Shown piece after piece: positions 27,388-36,819 of a stretch of DNA of 64,000 bases. Under the pieces are notes generated by a model that ran no database searches, was not told where the DNA came from, and was given only the letters and a program-made list of their open reading frames with translations. The position numbers were made by a program, and so were the translations under genes. Numbering within the stretch: the first letter of the stretch is position 1; the number at the start of each line of letters is the position of its first letter. Source of the DNA: Flavobacteriaceae bacterium (GTDB lineage Bacteria > Bacteroidota > Bacteroidia > Flavobacteriales > Flavobacteriaceae); contig CANKLE010000011.1 in the NCBI GenBank assembly GCA_947483075.1, forward strand, positions 1-64,000, given 5' to 3'.

Positions 27388-28197
27388 TTACAATTTATAA
27401 TGATTCATGAGCAAGCGTTCAAATAGTTTATCGGGTAATATTCGCTTCAATACCACCGAAAACTTTTGCATCAACGAACCTACTTTATAATGGATTTTGG
27501 GTTGTTTGGTTTGAATAATTGCATAGACAGCTTCAGCCATTTGCAGAGGGTTACTTCCCGAATCTACGTGTTGGTTGAGCAAGGAAACAGATTTTCCGTA
27601 TGAGGCTTCGTAAGCTGAGCCCTTTTGAACCGGAGCATGATAACGATTGGAGGCGATGTTGGTTGCAAAATCACCAGGAGCCACATTGGTAATTAGAATG
27701 CCAAAGGGTTTTACTTCCATGCGCAACGATTCTGTGATTAATTCTAAAGCGCCTTTGGTTGCCGAATAGATACTGCGATAGGGCAATCCCATATAGCCGG
27801 CTATGGAGGTGATATTAATGATTAATCCCGATTTTTGTTGACGCATGCTAGGCAAAACAGCTTTCATCACTGCAATGGGACCAAAGAAATTGGTTTCAAA
27901 ATTGGCTTTGATCTCAGTTTCTGGCAATTCTTCTAGGGGTCCGGTGATTCCTACTCCTGCATTGTTAATCAATACATCAATAACACCATAATCTGCTATA
28001 ACTTGATTGATCACATTTTGAATGCTCTGACCGTCTTTTACATCCATTTTCAACAATTGAAATAACGGATTGGGGTAATTAGCCGGAGTTCGACTGGTTC
28101 CAACTACGCGAAAACCTTTGTCGTGCAAATAGGCACCAATTGCATAGCCTATGCCTGTTGATCCTCCAGTAATTAAAACCACTTTTTGATAAATCAT
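27388..28197 (-). CDS. SDR family oxidoreductase
   Basis: A 269-residue classical short-chain dehydrogenase. The cofactor motif is TGGSTGIG (about 9-16), NNAG is near 80-83 and the catalytic Ser-Tyr-Lys includes YSATK (about 149-153). The C-terminal extension with KVGSLMQKFSVVLKRILPDKLFERLL resembles the retinol-dehydrogenase-like group. The substrate is unknown. The frame is open to 28230, but ATG at 28197 gives the usual start. A TATATTTG box (minus strand, 28217-28224) lies within a 21-base sequence that is repeated upstream of the SRP RNA. Confidence 0.88.
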   Translation of the reverse strand: MIYQKVVLITGGSTGIGYAIGAYLHDKGFRVVGTSRTPANYPNPLFQLLKMDVKDGQSIQNVINQVIADYGVIDVLINNAGVGITGPLEELPETEIKANFETNFFGPIAVMKAVLPSMRQQKSGLIINITSIAGYMGLPYRSIYSATKGALELITESLRMEVKPFGILITNVAPGDFATNIASNRYHAPVQKGSAYEASYGKSVSLLNQHVDSGSNPLQMAEAVYAIIQTKQPKIHYKVGSLMQKFSVVLKRILPDKLFERLLMNHYKL

Positions 28198-28212
28198 GTA
28201 GCTATGAATTTT

Positions 28213-28233
28213 GCTGCAAATATAGCGCAATTT
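28213..28233. repeat. 21-bp direct repeat, copy 1
   Basis: These 21 bases are identical to 28427-28447. Both copies read on the minus strand as AAATTGCGC followed by TATATTTG and GCAGC. This copy lies just upstream of the SDR gene. Confidence 0.85.
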
Positions 28234-28321
28234 ACTTGGATTAACTTGGCAAAAAAAGGCTAGTTTACTATGAATTAGACAAAAAAAATCTTCCGAGTGG
28301 AAGATATTGAAAAGTGAAATT

Positions 28322-28332
28322 TAATAAAAAAA
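28322..28332 (-). terminator. T-run terminator after SRP RNA
   Basis: On the minus strand the terminal GGCAAG/CTTGCC stem of the SRP RNA is followed by a run of seven T residues (A-run 28326-28332 on the plus strand), so the RNA's own closing stem can act as the terminator. Confidence 0.6.
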
Positions 28333-28426
28333 GGCAAGCGACCTACATCGCACCGCTACAACCATATACCTTTGCTATGTTCCCATCCTGGAGGATTCTA
28401 CAGGAGCTGGTCGTGTAGGACTTGCC
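28333..28426 (-). ncRNA. ffs: Signal recognition particle RNA, small bacterial type (4.5S)
   Basis: A 94-base RNA on the minus strand whose ends pair (GGCAAG with CTTGCC). Its apical part reads CCAGGATGGGAACATAGCAA: AUG and CAU close a GGAA tetraloop, and the following AGCAA matches the asymmetric-loop sequence that binds Ffh M domain. Together with Ffh and FtsY this RNA targets membrane and secreted proteins. A consensus promoter lies at 28431-28460 and a T-run follows the 3' end. I could not run a covariance model, but tetraloop, closing stem, length and promoter agree. Confidence 0.92.
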
Positions 28427-28447
28427 GCTGCAAATATAGCGCAATTT
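28427..28447. repeat. 21-bp direct repeat, copy 2
   Basis: Identical to 28213-28233. This copy contains the -7 box and part of the spacer of the SRP RNA promoter. Confidence 0.85.
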
Positions 28448-28460
28448 TATATTTTCGCAA
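28431..28460 (-). promoter_or_regulatory. Promoter of SRP RNA
   Basis: On the minus strand TTG (28458-28460), a 19-base spacer and TATATTTG (28431-28438) match the Bacteroidota housekeeping promoter. The predicted start falls at or within a few bases of the first RNA base at 28426. Confidence 0.85.
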
Positions 28461-28513
28461 GAGTAAAATGGATATAAATTTGTGTTGTATATTGCAAACC
28501 AAAATTCAGTGTT

Positions 28514-29563
28514 ATGAAATCTCCTAAGTTACTCGCTTTCATTATAGTAGCGCAAATCATCTACTCCTGCGGGCCCTCTCAATTAGAAAAAGACAGCTTT
28601 TTTAGTTTTGATGTAGAGCACATGAAATCACAATGTATTCCGGGTGAAAAAGTAGAAATTGCCCTAGTAAATACAAAGAATAAATCTGTTGACAGTATTG
28701 TCTATTACCTCAACGAGAAGAAAATTAAAAGCGCGAAAACACTTGGGAATTTTGACCTACAAGTTGAGGCAAAAAAATTAGGGTATCAAAACCTTAAAGC
28801 CCAAATTTATTTTGAAGGTGATTTTACAGAAATTAGTGCCCGAATAGAAGTAGTTTCAAGCCAAGTGCCCGCCTTTAAAACCTACAAAATTGTAAACACC
28901 TTTGCACACGACACCCTGTCTTTTACTGAAGGATTAGAGTTTTACCGAGATACTTTATACGAAAGTACAGGGCAAAAAGGCGCTTCACACCTGCGTTCGT
29001 ATAACTTTAAAACCGGAAAAGTATACCGTCAAATCAACCTCGAAGGCGACTATTTTGGAGAAGGAATTACGGCAATCAACAACCAAATTTTTCAACTCAC
29101 TTGGCAATCGAACGTAGGGTTTATTTATGATGCCAATAGCTTAAAAAAAATCAAAACCTTTACCTACGATAAGCCAATTGAAGGTTGGGGAATGACCAAT
29201 GACGGACAAAACATTTACCAATCAGACGGGACAGAAAAGATTTGGAAAATGAATCCTGGTACCCAAAAAATGATCGATTACATCAATGTCTATACCAATA
29301 CCAACAAAATCAAATCGATCAATGAATTGGAATGGATTGACGGAAAAATTTACGGTAATATCTGGCAAAAAGATGCCCTTGCGATAATTGATCCTATTTC
29401 TGGAGAAGTAGAAGCGGTGCTTGATTTATCTAGTTTGCGTTCACAAGTAAAAAACAGGGATGCCGAAGTATTGAATGGGATAGCCTACAACAGCAAAACC
29501 AAAACCCTATTTGTGACAGGAAAAAATTGGGACAAGTTATTCGAAATTAAACTCACCAATTGA
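28514..29563 (+). CDS. Glutaminyl-peptide cyclotransferase (glutamine cyclotransferase) lipoprotein
   Basis: A 349-residue lipoprotein (IIYSC, lipidated C19). After a small N-terminal domain (about 30-115) comes a five-bladed beta-propeller of the plant/bacterial glutamine cyclotransferase family: FTEGLEFYRDTLYESTGQKGASHLRSY near 137-163, EGITAINNQIFQLTWQ, and NELEWIDGKIYGNIWQKDALAIIDP. The family turns N-terminal Gln into pyroglutamate, which can protect exported proteins. TAAATTTG at 28475-28482 is a possible -7 box. It is convergent with dnaK, with a terminator between. Confidence 0.92.
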   Translation: MKSPKLLAFIIVAQIIYSCGPSQLEKDSFFSFDVEHMKSQCIPGEKVEIALVNTKNKSVDSIVYYLNEKKIKSAKTLGNFDLQVEAKKLGYQNLKAQIYFEGDFTEISARIEVVSSQVPAFKTYKIVNTFAHDTLSFTEGLEFYRDTLYESTGQKGASHLRSYNFKTGKVYRQINLEGDYFGEGITAINNQIFQLTWQSNVGFIYDANSLKKIKTFTYDKPIEGWGMTNDGQNIYQSDGTEKIWKMNPGTQKMIDYINVYTNTNKIKSINELEWIDGKIYGNIWQKDALAIIDPISGEVEAVLDLSSLRSQVKNRDAEVLNGIAYNSKTKTLFVTGKNWDKLFEIKLTN

Positions 29564-29581
29564 TAGTTTAGTTATAAAGAC

Positions 29582-29613
29582 AAAAAAAACCGAGCCTTTC
29601 AGCTCGGTTTTTC
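29582..29613. terminator. Bidirectional intrinsic terminator
   Basis: AACCGAGC (29588-29595) pairs with GCTCGGTT (29602-29609) around CTTTCA, with A-run left and T-run right. It separates the convergent cyclotransferase and dnaK genes. Confidence 0.87.
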
Positions 29614-29645
29614 GTTTGAACACTAGTAAAACTAGCTATCTGCAA

Positions 29646-31532
29646 TTATTTAACCTCTTCGAATTCTACGTCTTGGGTGTTGTCCCCTTGCGCATCTGCT
29701 TGTGGTTGCGCATCGGCAGCTTGTCCTTGTTCCCCTTGGGCATACATGGCTTCGGTTGCGGTTTTCCAAGCAGCATTGATTTTATCCAAGCCCACTTGAA
29801 TCGCGTCTAAATCTTGGTTTTGGTGTGCCATACGCAATTCAGTCAAGGCCAACTCGATGGTCGTTTTGTGTTCGTCGGCCAATTTCTCACCCAATTCTTT
29901 CAACTGACTTTCGGTTTGGAAAATCATGCTGTCGGCCTCATTCAGTTTCTCAGCTCGCTCTTTGGCGATACGATCGGCATCGGCATTGGCTTCCGCATCT
30001 TTTTTCATGCGTTCGATTTCTTCAGCGGTTAAACCCGAAGAAGCTTCGATACGAATGTCGTGTGATTTACCCGTTCCTTTATCGGTAGCCGATACTTTGA
30101 TGATTCCATTGGCATCAATATCAAAGGTTACTTCAATTTGCGGAACCCCTCTTGGTGCAGGGGGAATACCGTCTAAGTGAAAACGACCAATGGTTTTGTT
30201 ATCTACGGCCATAGAACGCTCTCCTTGCAACACGTGGATTTCAACAGTCGGTTGAGAATCGGCAGCGGTAGAGAACACTTGTGATTTTTTGGTTGGAATG
30301 GTTGTGTTTGATTCAATCAATTTGGTCAATACACCTCCCATGGTTTCGATTCCTAAAGATAAAGGCGTAACGTCTAATAACAATACGTCTTTTACATCTC
30401 CCGATAAAACTCCACCTTGAATAGCCGCTCCAATCGCCACTACCTCATCTGGATTTACTCCTTTAGAAGCTTTTTTGCCAAAGAATTTTTCTACCTCATC
30501 GGCAATCCTTGGCATACGTGTTGAGCCCCCTACTAAAATTACTTCGTCAATATCAGAAGTTGATAAACCAGCGTCTTTCAAGGCTTTGGCTACAGGCTCC
30601 ATAGAGCGTTTTACCAAAGTGTCAGACAATTGCTCAAATTTGGCACGGGTTAATTTTTTAACCAAGTGTTTTGGTCCTGAAGCGGTTGCGGTTACATAAG
30701 GCAAATTGATTTCAGTTTCGGCCGAAGACGACAACTCAATTTTTGCTTTCTCTGCGGCTTCTTTAATCCGTTGCAAGGACATCGGATCCAAACGCAAGTC
30801 AATGCCTTCTTCTGATTTGAACTCATCAGCCAACCAATCAATGATGGTTTGGTCAAAATCGTCTCCACCCAAGTGCGTGTCACCATTGGTTGACAATACT
30901 TCAAATACACCGTCACCCAATTCTAAAATCGAGATATCAAATGTACCTCCACCTAAATCGTACACCGCGATTTTTTGGTCTTGTCCTTTTTTGTCCAATC
31001 CATAAGCCAAAGCCGCAGCAGTTGGTTCATTGATGATACGCATTACTTTTAATCCAGCAATTTCACCGGCCTCTTTGGTAGCCTGACGTTGTGCATCGTT
31101 AAAGTAAGCTGGAACAGTAATCACTGCTTCAGTTACCGTTTGACCCAAATAGTCTTCGGCTGTTTTTTTCATTTTTTGCAAGGTCATCGCTGACAATTCT
31201 TGCGCGGTATACAAACGACCGTCAATATCTACACGTGGGGTGTTGTTGTCTCCTTTTACTACTGAATACGGAACGCGTTTTGATTCCTCGGCTGTTTCAG
31301 CATAACTTCTTCCCATAAAACGTTTGATCGACGCGATGGTTTTGGTCGGATTGGTTACTGCTTGTCTTTTGGCAGGATCTCCTACTTTAATTTCTCCGCC
31401 TTCTACAAAAGCAATGATAGAAGGTGTAGTTCTTTTACCTTCCGAGTTAGGAATTACAACCGCTTCACTTCCTTCCATTACAGAAACACAAGAGTTGGTT
31501 GTACCTAAGTCAATTCCAATTATTTTTCCCAT
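29646..31532 (-). CDS. dnaK: Molecular chaperone DnaK (Hsp70)
   Basis: A 628-residue Hsp70. The nucleotide-binding domain (about 1-380) begins [13 protein letters not shown] and includes [16 protein letters not shown] near 192-207 and [10 protein letters not shown] near 335-344. The linker [15 protein letters not shown] leads to the substrate-binding domain and helical lid, ending in EEVK. No grpE, dnaJ or hrcA is adjacent and no CIRCE element (TTAGCACTC inverted repeat) is upstream. Instead the 255-base upstream gap holds a sigma-54-like TTGGCAC/TTG pattern (31589-31604) and clustered TGTCA/TGACA sites. Confidence 0.98.
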   Translation of the reverse strand: MGKIIGIDLGTTNSCVSVMEGSEAVVIPNSEGKRTTPSIIAFVEGGEIKVGDPAKRQAVTNPTKTIASIKRFMGRSYAETAEESKRVPYSVVKGDNNTPRVDIDGRLYTAQELSAMTLQKMKKTAEDYLGQTVTEAVITVPAYFNDAQRQATKEAGEIAGLKVMRIINEPTAAALAYGLDKKGQDQKIAVYDLGGGTFDISILELGDGVFEVLSTNGDTHLGGDDFDQTIIDWLADEFKSEEGIDLRLDPMSLQRIKEAAEKAKIELSSSAETEINLPYVTATASGPKHLVKKLTRAKFEQLSDTLVKRSMEPVAKALKDAGLSTSDIDEVILVGGSTRMPRIADEVEKFFGKKASKGVNPDEVVAIGAAIQGGVLSGDVKDVLLLDVTPLSLGIETMGGVLTKLIESNTTIPTKKSQVFSTAADSQPTVEIHVLQGERSMAVDNKTIGRFHLDGIPPAPRGVPQIEVTFDIDANGIIKVSATDKGTGKSHDIRIEASSGLTAEEIERMKKDAEANADADRIAKERAEKLNEADSMIFQTESQLKELGEKLADEHKTTIELALTELRMAHQNQDLDAIQVGLDKINAAWKTATEAMYAQGEQGQAADAQPQADAQGDNTQDVEFEEVK

Positions 31533-31588
31533 TTTTAAATGATTTTAATTTTTGAGTGTCCAATTTTTATTACTCGACTAGCCAATAG

Positions 31589-31604
31589 ACAAGGATTGTG
31601 CCAA
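31589..31604 (-). promoter_or_regulatory. Sigma-54-like -24/-12 promoter of dnaK (candidate)
   Basis: On the minus strand TTGGCAC (31598-31604), five bases, then TTGT gives GG-N10-GT, against the sigma-54 consensus GG-N10-GC. The last base of the -12 element is a mismatch. The start would fall near 31577, about 45 bases before the dnaK ATG. Confidence 0.4.
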
Positions 31605-31623
31605 GTCGACTGCTAATCATTTA

Positions 31624-31670
31624 TTGTCAGTTTGAAGGGGTTTTGTCATTAATAATATGACAACATGACA
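31624..31670. promoter_or_regulatory. TGTCA/TGACA dyad cluster upstream of dnaK
   Basis: TTGTCAT (31643-31649) and ATGACAA (31657-31663) form a perfect inverted repeat with a 7-base spacer; an extra TTGTCA (31624-31629) and ATGACA (31665-31670) flank it. The cluster lies about 66-93 bases before the predicted dnaK start, a distance usual for activator sites. It could also serve the divergent serine dehydratase gene. Confidence 0.5.
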
Positions 31671-31787
31671 TTTTTTAATTCAAATTTCACCGAATGATCG
31701 CCAATAAAGTACTCCACTCTATTTAACGAAAACGATGTAGGAATTCTTAACGGGATTACTTTATATTTGCTTTCCAAATAACTCTGC

Positions 31788-33215
31788 ATGGAATATTGTA
31801 TTTCTGTTTTTGATATGCTCAAGATTGGCGTTGGCCCTTCGAGTTCTCATACCCTTGGACCTTGGCGAGCGGCATTGGCCTTTCTATCAACGCTACAAAC
31901 ATCTCAACGTTTAGATCAAACCAAACGCATTTATGTTGAATTATTTGGATCGCTTTCCTTAACCGGAAAAGGCCACGCCACCGATTATGCGGTGCTATTG
32001 GGCTTGAGCGGACAAGATCCCGAATTCATCCCTGTACAAGATATTGATCGCATTGTCAAGCAAATTCAAACTTCCAAACAGCTTCTACTGAATAATGAAT
32101 TACCGCTTTCGTTTTCTCCCGATACAGACATTATATTTCATAAAAACTTCTTGCCATTTCACGCCAACGGCATTCGTTTTACCGCCCTATTTCATGACGA
32201 AACCCAACAAGAAGCCACCTATTATTCTATTGGCGGCGGATTTATCGTGCAAGAATTAGATCCGAATGCGCTAAACAAGCTTGATCTTAAATGTGCTTTT
32301 CCCTTTCCGATTCAAACGGCCGATGAATTGTTGTGCTTTACCCAATCGGAAGAAAAAACAATAGCCGAGATTGTTTATCTGAATGAGATCTCTATGAGAC
32401 CCGAATCTGAAGTTAACAGCGAATTGATGCGCATTTGGGACACCATGCTCGAATGTATTTACATTGGCTGTCATTCGGAGGGCATACTGCCAGGCGGATT
32501 GAACGTGCGCCGCAGGGCTTTTGACATGCACCAAGGTTTGATTGGCTTATCCAATTATAATTCACCTCAAGAATGGTTGGAATGCATTCGTAAAACCGAA
32601 GTAAAATTTCGCCAAATCCTGAAATGGGTTTCCTGTTTTGCTTTGGCAGTCAATGAAGTGAATGCCGCATTAGGACGTGTGGTGACCGCGCCAACGAATG
32701 GCAGTGCGGGGGTAATTCCTGCGGTGTTGATGTACTATTTGGTTATCGAGAATCACGATGCTGGCGAAAAAGAAATCAAGCAATTTTTATTGGTGGCTGG
32801 CGAAATTGGAAGTCTATTCAAAAAAGGTGCAACCATTTCGGCAGCGATGGGCGGTTGTCAGGCCGAAATTGGCGTATCCTCTGCCATGGCGGCAGCAGCT
32901 TTATGTGAAGTAATGGGTGGAACTCCCGATCAGGTATTGATGGCGGCAGAAATTGCGATGGAACACCACTTGGGCCTTACCTGCGATCCGATTGGTGGAT
33001 TGGTGCAAATTCCGTGCATTGAACGCAATACTATGGGCGCAATCAAAGCCATCAACGCAGCCGAATTGGCCTTAGAAACCGATGCCAAAAATGCCAAAGT
33101 GCCCTTAGATAAAGTGATCGACACCATGTGGCAAACGGCCAAAGACATGAATTCCAAATACAAAGAAACTTCTGAAGGAGGCTTGGCCGTAGCAGTAAAT
33201 GTAGCCGATTGTTAA
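31788..33215 (+). CDS. sdaA: L-serine ammonia-lyase (serine dehydratase), single-chain iron-sulfur type
   Basis: A 475-residue enzyme that deaminates L-serine to pyruvate using a [4Fe-4S] cluster. The beta domain begins [24 protein letters not shown]. The catalytic alpha domain contains [18 protein letters not shown] near 303-320, and cluster cysteines are expected in [35 protein letters not shown] and at or near the C-terminus (VADC). Length fits the E. coli SdaA-like fused form. TATATTTG at 31762-31769 may be its -7 box. It is divergent from dnaK. Confidence 0.95.
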   Translation: MEYCISVFDMLKIGVGPSSSHTLGPWRAALAFLSTLQTSQRLDQTKRIYVELFGSLSLTGKGHATDYAVLLGLSGQDPEFIPVQDIDRIVKQIQTSKQLLLNNELPLSFSPDTDIIFHKNFLPFHANGIRFTALFHDETQQEATYYSIGGGFIVQELDPNALNKLDLKCAFPFPIQTADELLCFTQSEEKTIAEIVYLNEISMRPESEVNSELMRIWDTMLECIYIGCHSEGILPGGLNVRRRAFDMHQGLIGLSNYNSPQEWLECIRKTEVKFRQILKWVSCFALAVNEVNAALGRVVTAPTNGSAGVIPAVLMYYLVIENHDAGEKEIKQFLLVAGEIGSLFKKGATISAAMGGCQAEIGVSSAMAAAALCEVMGGTPDQVLMAAEIAMEHHLGLTCDPIGGLVQIPCIERNTMGAIKAINAAELALETDAKNAKVPLDKVIDTMWQTAKDMNSKYKETSEGGLAVAVNVADC

Positions 33216-33361
33216 TGGCAGTAGACGTTATTTTTTCTTCTACTCAAGCCTTGTTATCTCCTTGTAATAATGACTAAAAATCGCGAAATCAAGAAGTTGT
33301 ATTGTTAGAGCGAAATAAAGTAGCGCTATTTTTACATTTGGTGTTTGAATCTACTTATTTC

Positions 33362-33393
33362 TTGAAATAGATTGAATTATAAACTTAATTTTG
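33362..33393 (+). promoter_or_regulatory. Candidate promoter of the GH3 gene
   Basis: TTG (33362-33364), a 21-base spacer and TAATTTTG (33386-33393) match the Bacteroidota consensus. The leader to the ATG at 33461 would be about 60 bases. A second -7-like TACATTTG at 33333-33340 lacks a well-spaced TTG. Confidence 0.5.
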
Positions 33394-33460
33394 CGAACCA
33401 AATAAGTACTTTTTATTTTCCCTATTTTGGAAGTTAAAAGACCGATAAAATGAAACTTTT

Positions 33461-35908
33461 ATGAAAAAATTTACTACCCCTCAACAATTAGCAGGAATTG
33501 TACTTGCTATTTGCGTATGCTCCAGCTTTGCCTGGAATAGCAAGCACGAAAATCCAATACTTACTCAAGACGGATTTACTTTTACAGATTTCAATCACAA
33601 CGGATTGTTGGACAAATACGAAGATTACCGTTTGCCCATTGAAACCCGCGTGCAAGATTTATTGAGTCAAATGACTGACGAAGAAAAAGCCAGTATGCTT
33701 ATCGGAACGGGATTACCTGGTTTTAATTCTACAAATTTTTCGTTTGATGCCAACGCACCGCAAGAGAAAGTTCCGGGTGCCGCAGGAAGTACTACTCCTA
33801 TTGAACGCCTCGGAATTCCTGCCGTAGTTCTAGCAGATGGTCCTGCAGGTTTGCGCATCAATCCTACCCGAAAAGATGATACCAAAACCTATTACTGTAC
33901 AGCCTTTCCCGTGGGCACAGCCCTGGCATCTACCTGGAATGAAGAACTCATTACTAAAGTAGGAAAAGCCATTGGCCATGAGGTACGAGAATACGGCGTT
34001 GACGTAGTCTTGGGCCCGGGAATGAATATCCACAGAAATCCCTTGTGTGGTCGAAATTTTGAATACTATTCAGAAGATCCGTTGATTACCGGAAAAATTG
34101 GGGCCGCCATGGTAAAAGGAATACAATCAAACAAAGTAGGGGCTTCGATCAAACACTTTGCCGTAAACAACCAAGAGACCAATCGCATGGGAATCAATGC
34201 ACAGGTGAGCGAACGGGCCCTTCGAGAAATTTATTTCAAAGGGTTCGAAATTACAGTAAAAGAAGCACAACCGTGGACTGTGATGTCCTCCTACAACAAG
34301 ATAAACGGCACTTATACCTCCGGAAACCCCGAATTACTCACTCGATTATTACGCGACGAATGGGGTTTTGAAGGTGTTGTAATGACCGACTGGTTTGGCG
34401 GATACAACAGCTTTAAATCGCCCTTTATGCCCAATTCGGTAAGCAATGTAGAAGCGCAAATGAAAGCCGGAAATGACCTGTTAATGCCCGGAATGCCTTC
34501 GCAACAAGCAGCTCTTTTGGCTAAAATTAAATCGGGGGCCATTCCTATTGCCGTTATCGACAAAAATGTATCCCGTGTTTTGGACTTAGTTTTGAAATCT
34601 AGTAGCATGAACCAATATGCCTACAGCAATAATCCAAGTCTTCCAGACAATGCTGCCGTAACACGCGAAGCCGCTGCCGAAGGAATGGTGTTGTTGCAAA
34701 ACAAACAAAATGCTTTGCCATTAGATGTCAATACAAAAAAACCAATTGCATTATTTGGAGTAACTTCCTATGATATGATATCTGGTGGAACCGGAAGTGG
34801 TGATGTAAACGAAGCGTATACGGTTTCCTTGATTGAAGCCTTTGTAAATGCCGGTTTTTTGATAGATAAAAAATTAGTAAGCAGTTACGTGCCCTATACA
34901 GCCAAGGTTAAAGCAGCCGAAATGAAACGCAGAAAAGCAGTAGGTCTATTGGCAACACCCAAGCGTTTACCCGAACTAGTCTTGTCTAAAGAAGCGATTG
35001 CGGCCAAAGCCAAAGTAAACAATATGGCTATTATTACCATCGGAAGAAACTCGGGAGAAGCAGCAGATCGCAGCATCGCTGATTTCAATTTAGCGCCCGA
35101 TGAAGTCGCATTAATAAGCAATGTTTCTGAAGCTTTTCATAATCTCAAGAAAAAAGTTATTGTGGTGCTTAATATTGGTGGTGTTATCGAAACCGCAAGT
35201 TGGCGCTCTAAAGTTGACGGCATTTTATTGGCCTGGCAACCGGGACAAGAAGGAGGAAATTCGGTAGTTGATGTACTTTCGGGAAAAACCAATCCGTCGG
35301 GAAAATTGACCATGACTTTTCCGATGAAATACAGCGATACACCCTCGGCAAAAAATTGGCTGGGTGTTCCGGCCATCCAACCTACAAGCGTGAAATACGA
35401 AGAAGGAATCTATGTGGGCTACCGTTATTTTAATACCTTCAATGTAAAACCAGCTTATGAGTTTGGTTTCGGTTTGAGTTACACCAATTTTGCTTATGAA
35501 AATGTATCGATCGAAAACAACATCGACAAGGACGAAATCAAAGTGCATGTTACGGTAAGAAATACAGGAAATACAGCCGGCAAAGAAGTGGTAGAATTAT
35601 ATGCCACAGCACCCGCCAAATCGATCGATAAACCCAAATCTGAATTGCGTGCCTTTGCCAAAACAAAGCTATTGGGTCCTACTGAAAAACAAGAAATTGT
35701 GCTCACTTTGCATGCTTCAGATTTGGCTTCATTCGATTCCAAGTTTCATGCATGGGTGACAGAAGCGGGTAAATACCAATTGCAACTGGGCAACTCTTCA
35801 CTTCATCTTATACAAACTTTAGATCTTGAGCTTAATCAGGAGTATATGATCAGTAAAGGACAAGCTAATTTCCCAACCGACATTCATCTCAACGAGTTAA
35901 AAAAATAA
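33461..35908 (+). CDS. Exported glycoside hydrolase family 3 (beta-glucosidase-like)
   Basis: An 815-residue exported enzyme: signal peptide about 1-24, then a calcium-loop-like DFNHNGLLDKYEDYR near 43-57. The GH3 barrel contains LGPGMNIHRNPLCGRNFEYYSEDP and the nucleophile region GVVMTDWFGG with Asp near 310. The alpha/beta sandwich domain follows (about 400-620), then a fibronectin-III-like C-terminal domain with YEFGFGLSYTNFAYENV near 665-681. It probably releases terminal beta-linked glucose or similar sugars in the periplasm. No SusC/SusD pair or other polysaccharide-utilisation genes are adjacent, so it may be a general glycosidase. Confidence 0.93.
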   Translation: MKKFTTPQQLAGIVLAICVCSSFAWNSKHENPILTQDGFTFTDFNHNGLLDKYEDYRLPIETRVQDLLSQMTDEEKASMLIGTGLPGFNSTNFSFDANAPQEKVPGAAGSTTPIERLGIPAVVLADGPAGLRINPTRKDDTKTYYCTAFPVGTALASTWNEELITKVGKAIGHEVREYGVDVVLGPGMNIHRNPLCGRNFEYYSEDPLITGKIGAAMVKGIQSNKVGASIKHFAVNNQETNRMGINAQVSERALREIYFKGFEITVKEAQPWTVMSSYNKINGTYTSGNPELLTRLLRDEWGFEGVVMTDWFGGYNSFKSPFMPNSVSNVEAQMKAGNDLLMPGMPSQQAALLAKIKSGAIPIAVIDKNVSRVLDLVLKSSSMNQYAYSNNPSLPDNAAVTREAAAEGMVLLQNKQNALPLDVNTKKPIALFGVTSYDMISGGTGSGDVNEAYTVSLIEAFVNAGFLIDKKLVSSYVPYTAKVKAAEMKRRKAVGLLATPKRLPELVLSKEAIAAKAKVNNMAIITIGRNSGEAADRSIADFNLAPDEVALISNVSEAFHNLKKKVIVVLNIGGVIETASWRSKVDGILLAWQPGQEGGNSVVDVLSGKTNPSGKLTMTFPMKYSDTPSAKNWLGVPAIQPTSVKYEEGIYVGYRYFNTFNVKPAYEFGFGLSYTNFAYENVSIENNIDKDEIKVHVTVRNTGNTAGKEVVELYATAPAKSIDKPKSELRAFAKTKLLGPTEKQEIVLTLHASDLASFDSKFHAWVTEAGKYQLQLGNSSLHLIQTLDLELNQEYMISKGQANFPTDIHLNELKK

Positions 35909-35910
35909 TA

Positions 35911-35942
35911 GAAAAAAGGGTTCTTCGGAATCCTTTTTTTTT
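35911..35942 (+). terminator. Intrinsic terminator after the GH3 gene
   Basis: GGGTTC (35918-35923) pairs with GAATCC (35928-35933, one G-T pair) around a TTCG loop, followed by a long T-run. Confidence 0.85.
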
Positions 35943-35995
35943 GGTCTTCACCAATAGAATTGTTTTGTACTTTTATTGCCTTAAATTCAACTACT

Positions 35996-36814
35996 ATGTC
36001 TGTCGCTAAAAAAGATTACAAACGAGTTACCACCAAATCCTTAATTGACATGAAAGCCAATGGAGAAAAAATCTCCATGCTCACTGCCTATGATTTTACC
36101 ATGGCCAAAATTGTCGATACAGCAGGTGTAGATGTAATTTTGGTGGGCGATTCAGCCAGTAATGTGATGGCGGGTCACGAAACAACTTTGCCCATCACCT
36201 TAGACCAAATGATTTACCATGCCTCGAGTGTGGTGCGCGCCGTAGAAAGAGCGTTGATTGTAGTGGATCTTCCATTTGGAAGTTACCAATCTGATTCTAA
36301 AGAAGCCTTGCGATCGGCCATTCGCATCATGAAAGAAAGCGGCGGACATGCCGTAAAACTAGAAGGCGGCAGTGAAATCAAAGAGTCGATCAAAAAAATT
36401 CTCAACGCCGGAATTCCGGTTATGGGCCACTTGGGATTAACTCCCCAGTCTATATATAAATTTGGCACCTATACCGTACGTGCCAAGGAAGATGCCGAAG
36501 CCGAAAAATTGATTGAAGATGCGATTTTAATCGAAAAACTAGGCTGTTTTGCTTTGGTGTTAGAAAAAATCCCGGCACATTTGGCCCAAAAAGTTGCCGA
36601 AAGCATATCCATTCCGGTAATTGGTATTGGCGCCGGCAGCGGGGTTGACGGACAAGTCTTGGTGATTCATGATATGTTGGGCATGAATAACGAATTCAGC
36701 CCCCGATTTTTACGCCGGTACTTGAATTTATACCAACAAATGACCCAAGCCATTGGTCAATATGTGGAAGACGTGAAATCAGAAGATTTTCCCAACGCAA
36801 GCGAACAATATTAA
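35996..36814 (+). CDS. panB: 3-methyl-2-oxobutanoate hydroxymethyltransferase
   Basis: A 272-residue enzyme that transfers a hydroxymethyl group from methylene-tetrahydrofolate to 2-oxoisovalerate, the first committed step of pantothenate synthesis. Family text is intact: [40 protein letters not shown] is the metal and substrate region (about 26-65), then [14 protein letters not shown] and [23 protein letters not shown]. The frame is open to 35960, but ATG 35996 gives the normal N-terminus. It is followed 5 bases later by an RluA-type gene. coaD, a later step towards coenzyme A, is at 43 kb. Confidence 0.96.
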   Translation: MSVAKKDYKRVTTKSLIDMKANGEKISMLTAYDFTMAKIVDTAGVDVILVGDSASNVMAGHETTLPITLDQMIYHASSVVRAVERALIVVDLPFGSYQSDSKEALRSAIRIMKESGGHAVKLEGGSEIKESIKKILNAGIPVMGHLGLTPQSIYKFGTYTVRAKEDAEAEKLIEDAILIEKLGCFALVLEKIPAHLAQKVAESISIPVIGIGAGSGVDGQVLVIHDMLGMNNEFSPRFLRRYLNLYQQMTQAIGQYVEDVKSEDFPNASEQY

Positions 36815-36819
36815 GCGTA

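Noticed and set aside
31533..31787. Search for a CIRCE/HrcA element upstream of dnaK
   Set aside because: No TTAGCACTC/GAGTGCTAA inverted repeat is present in the gap.
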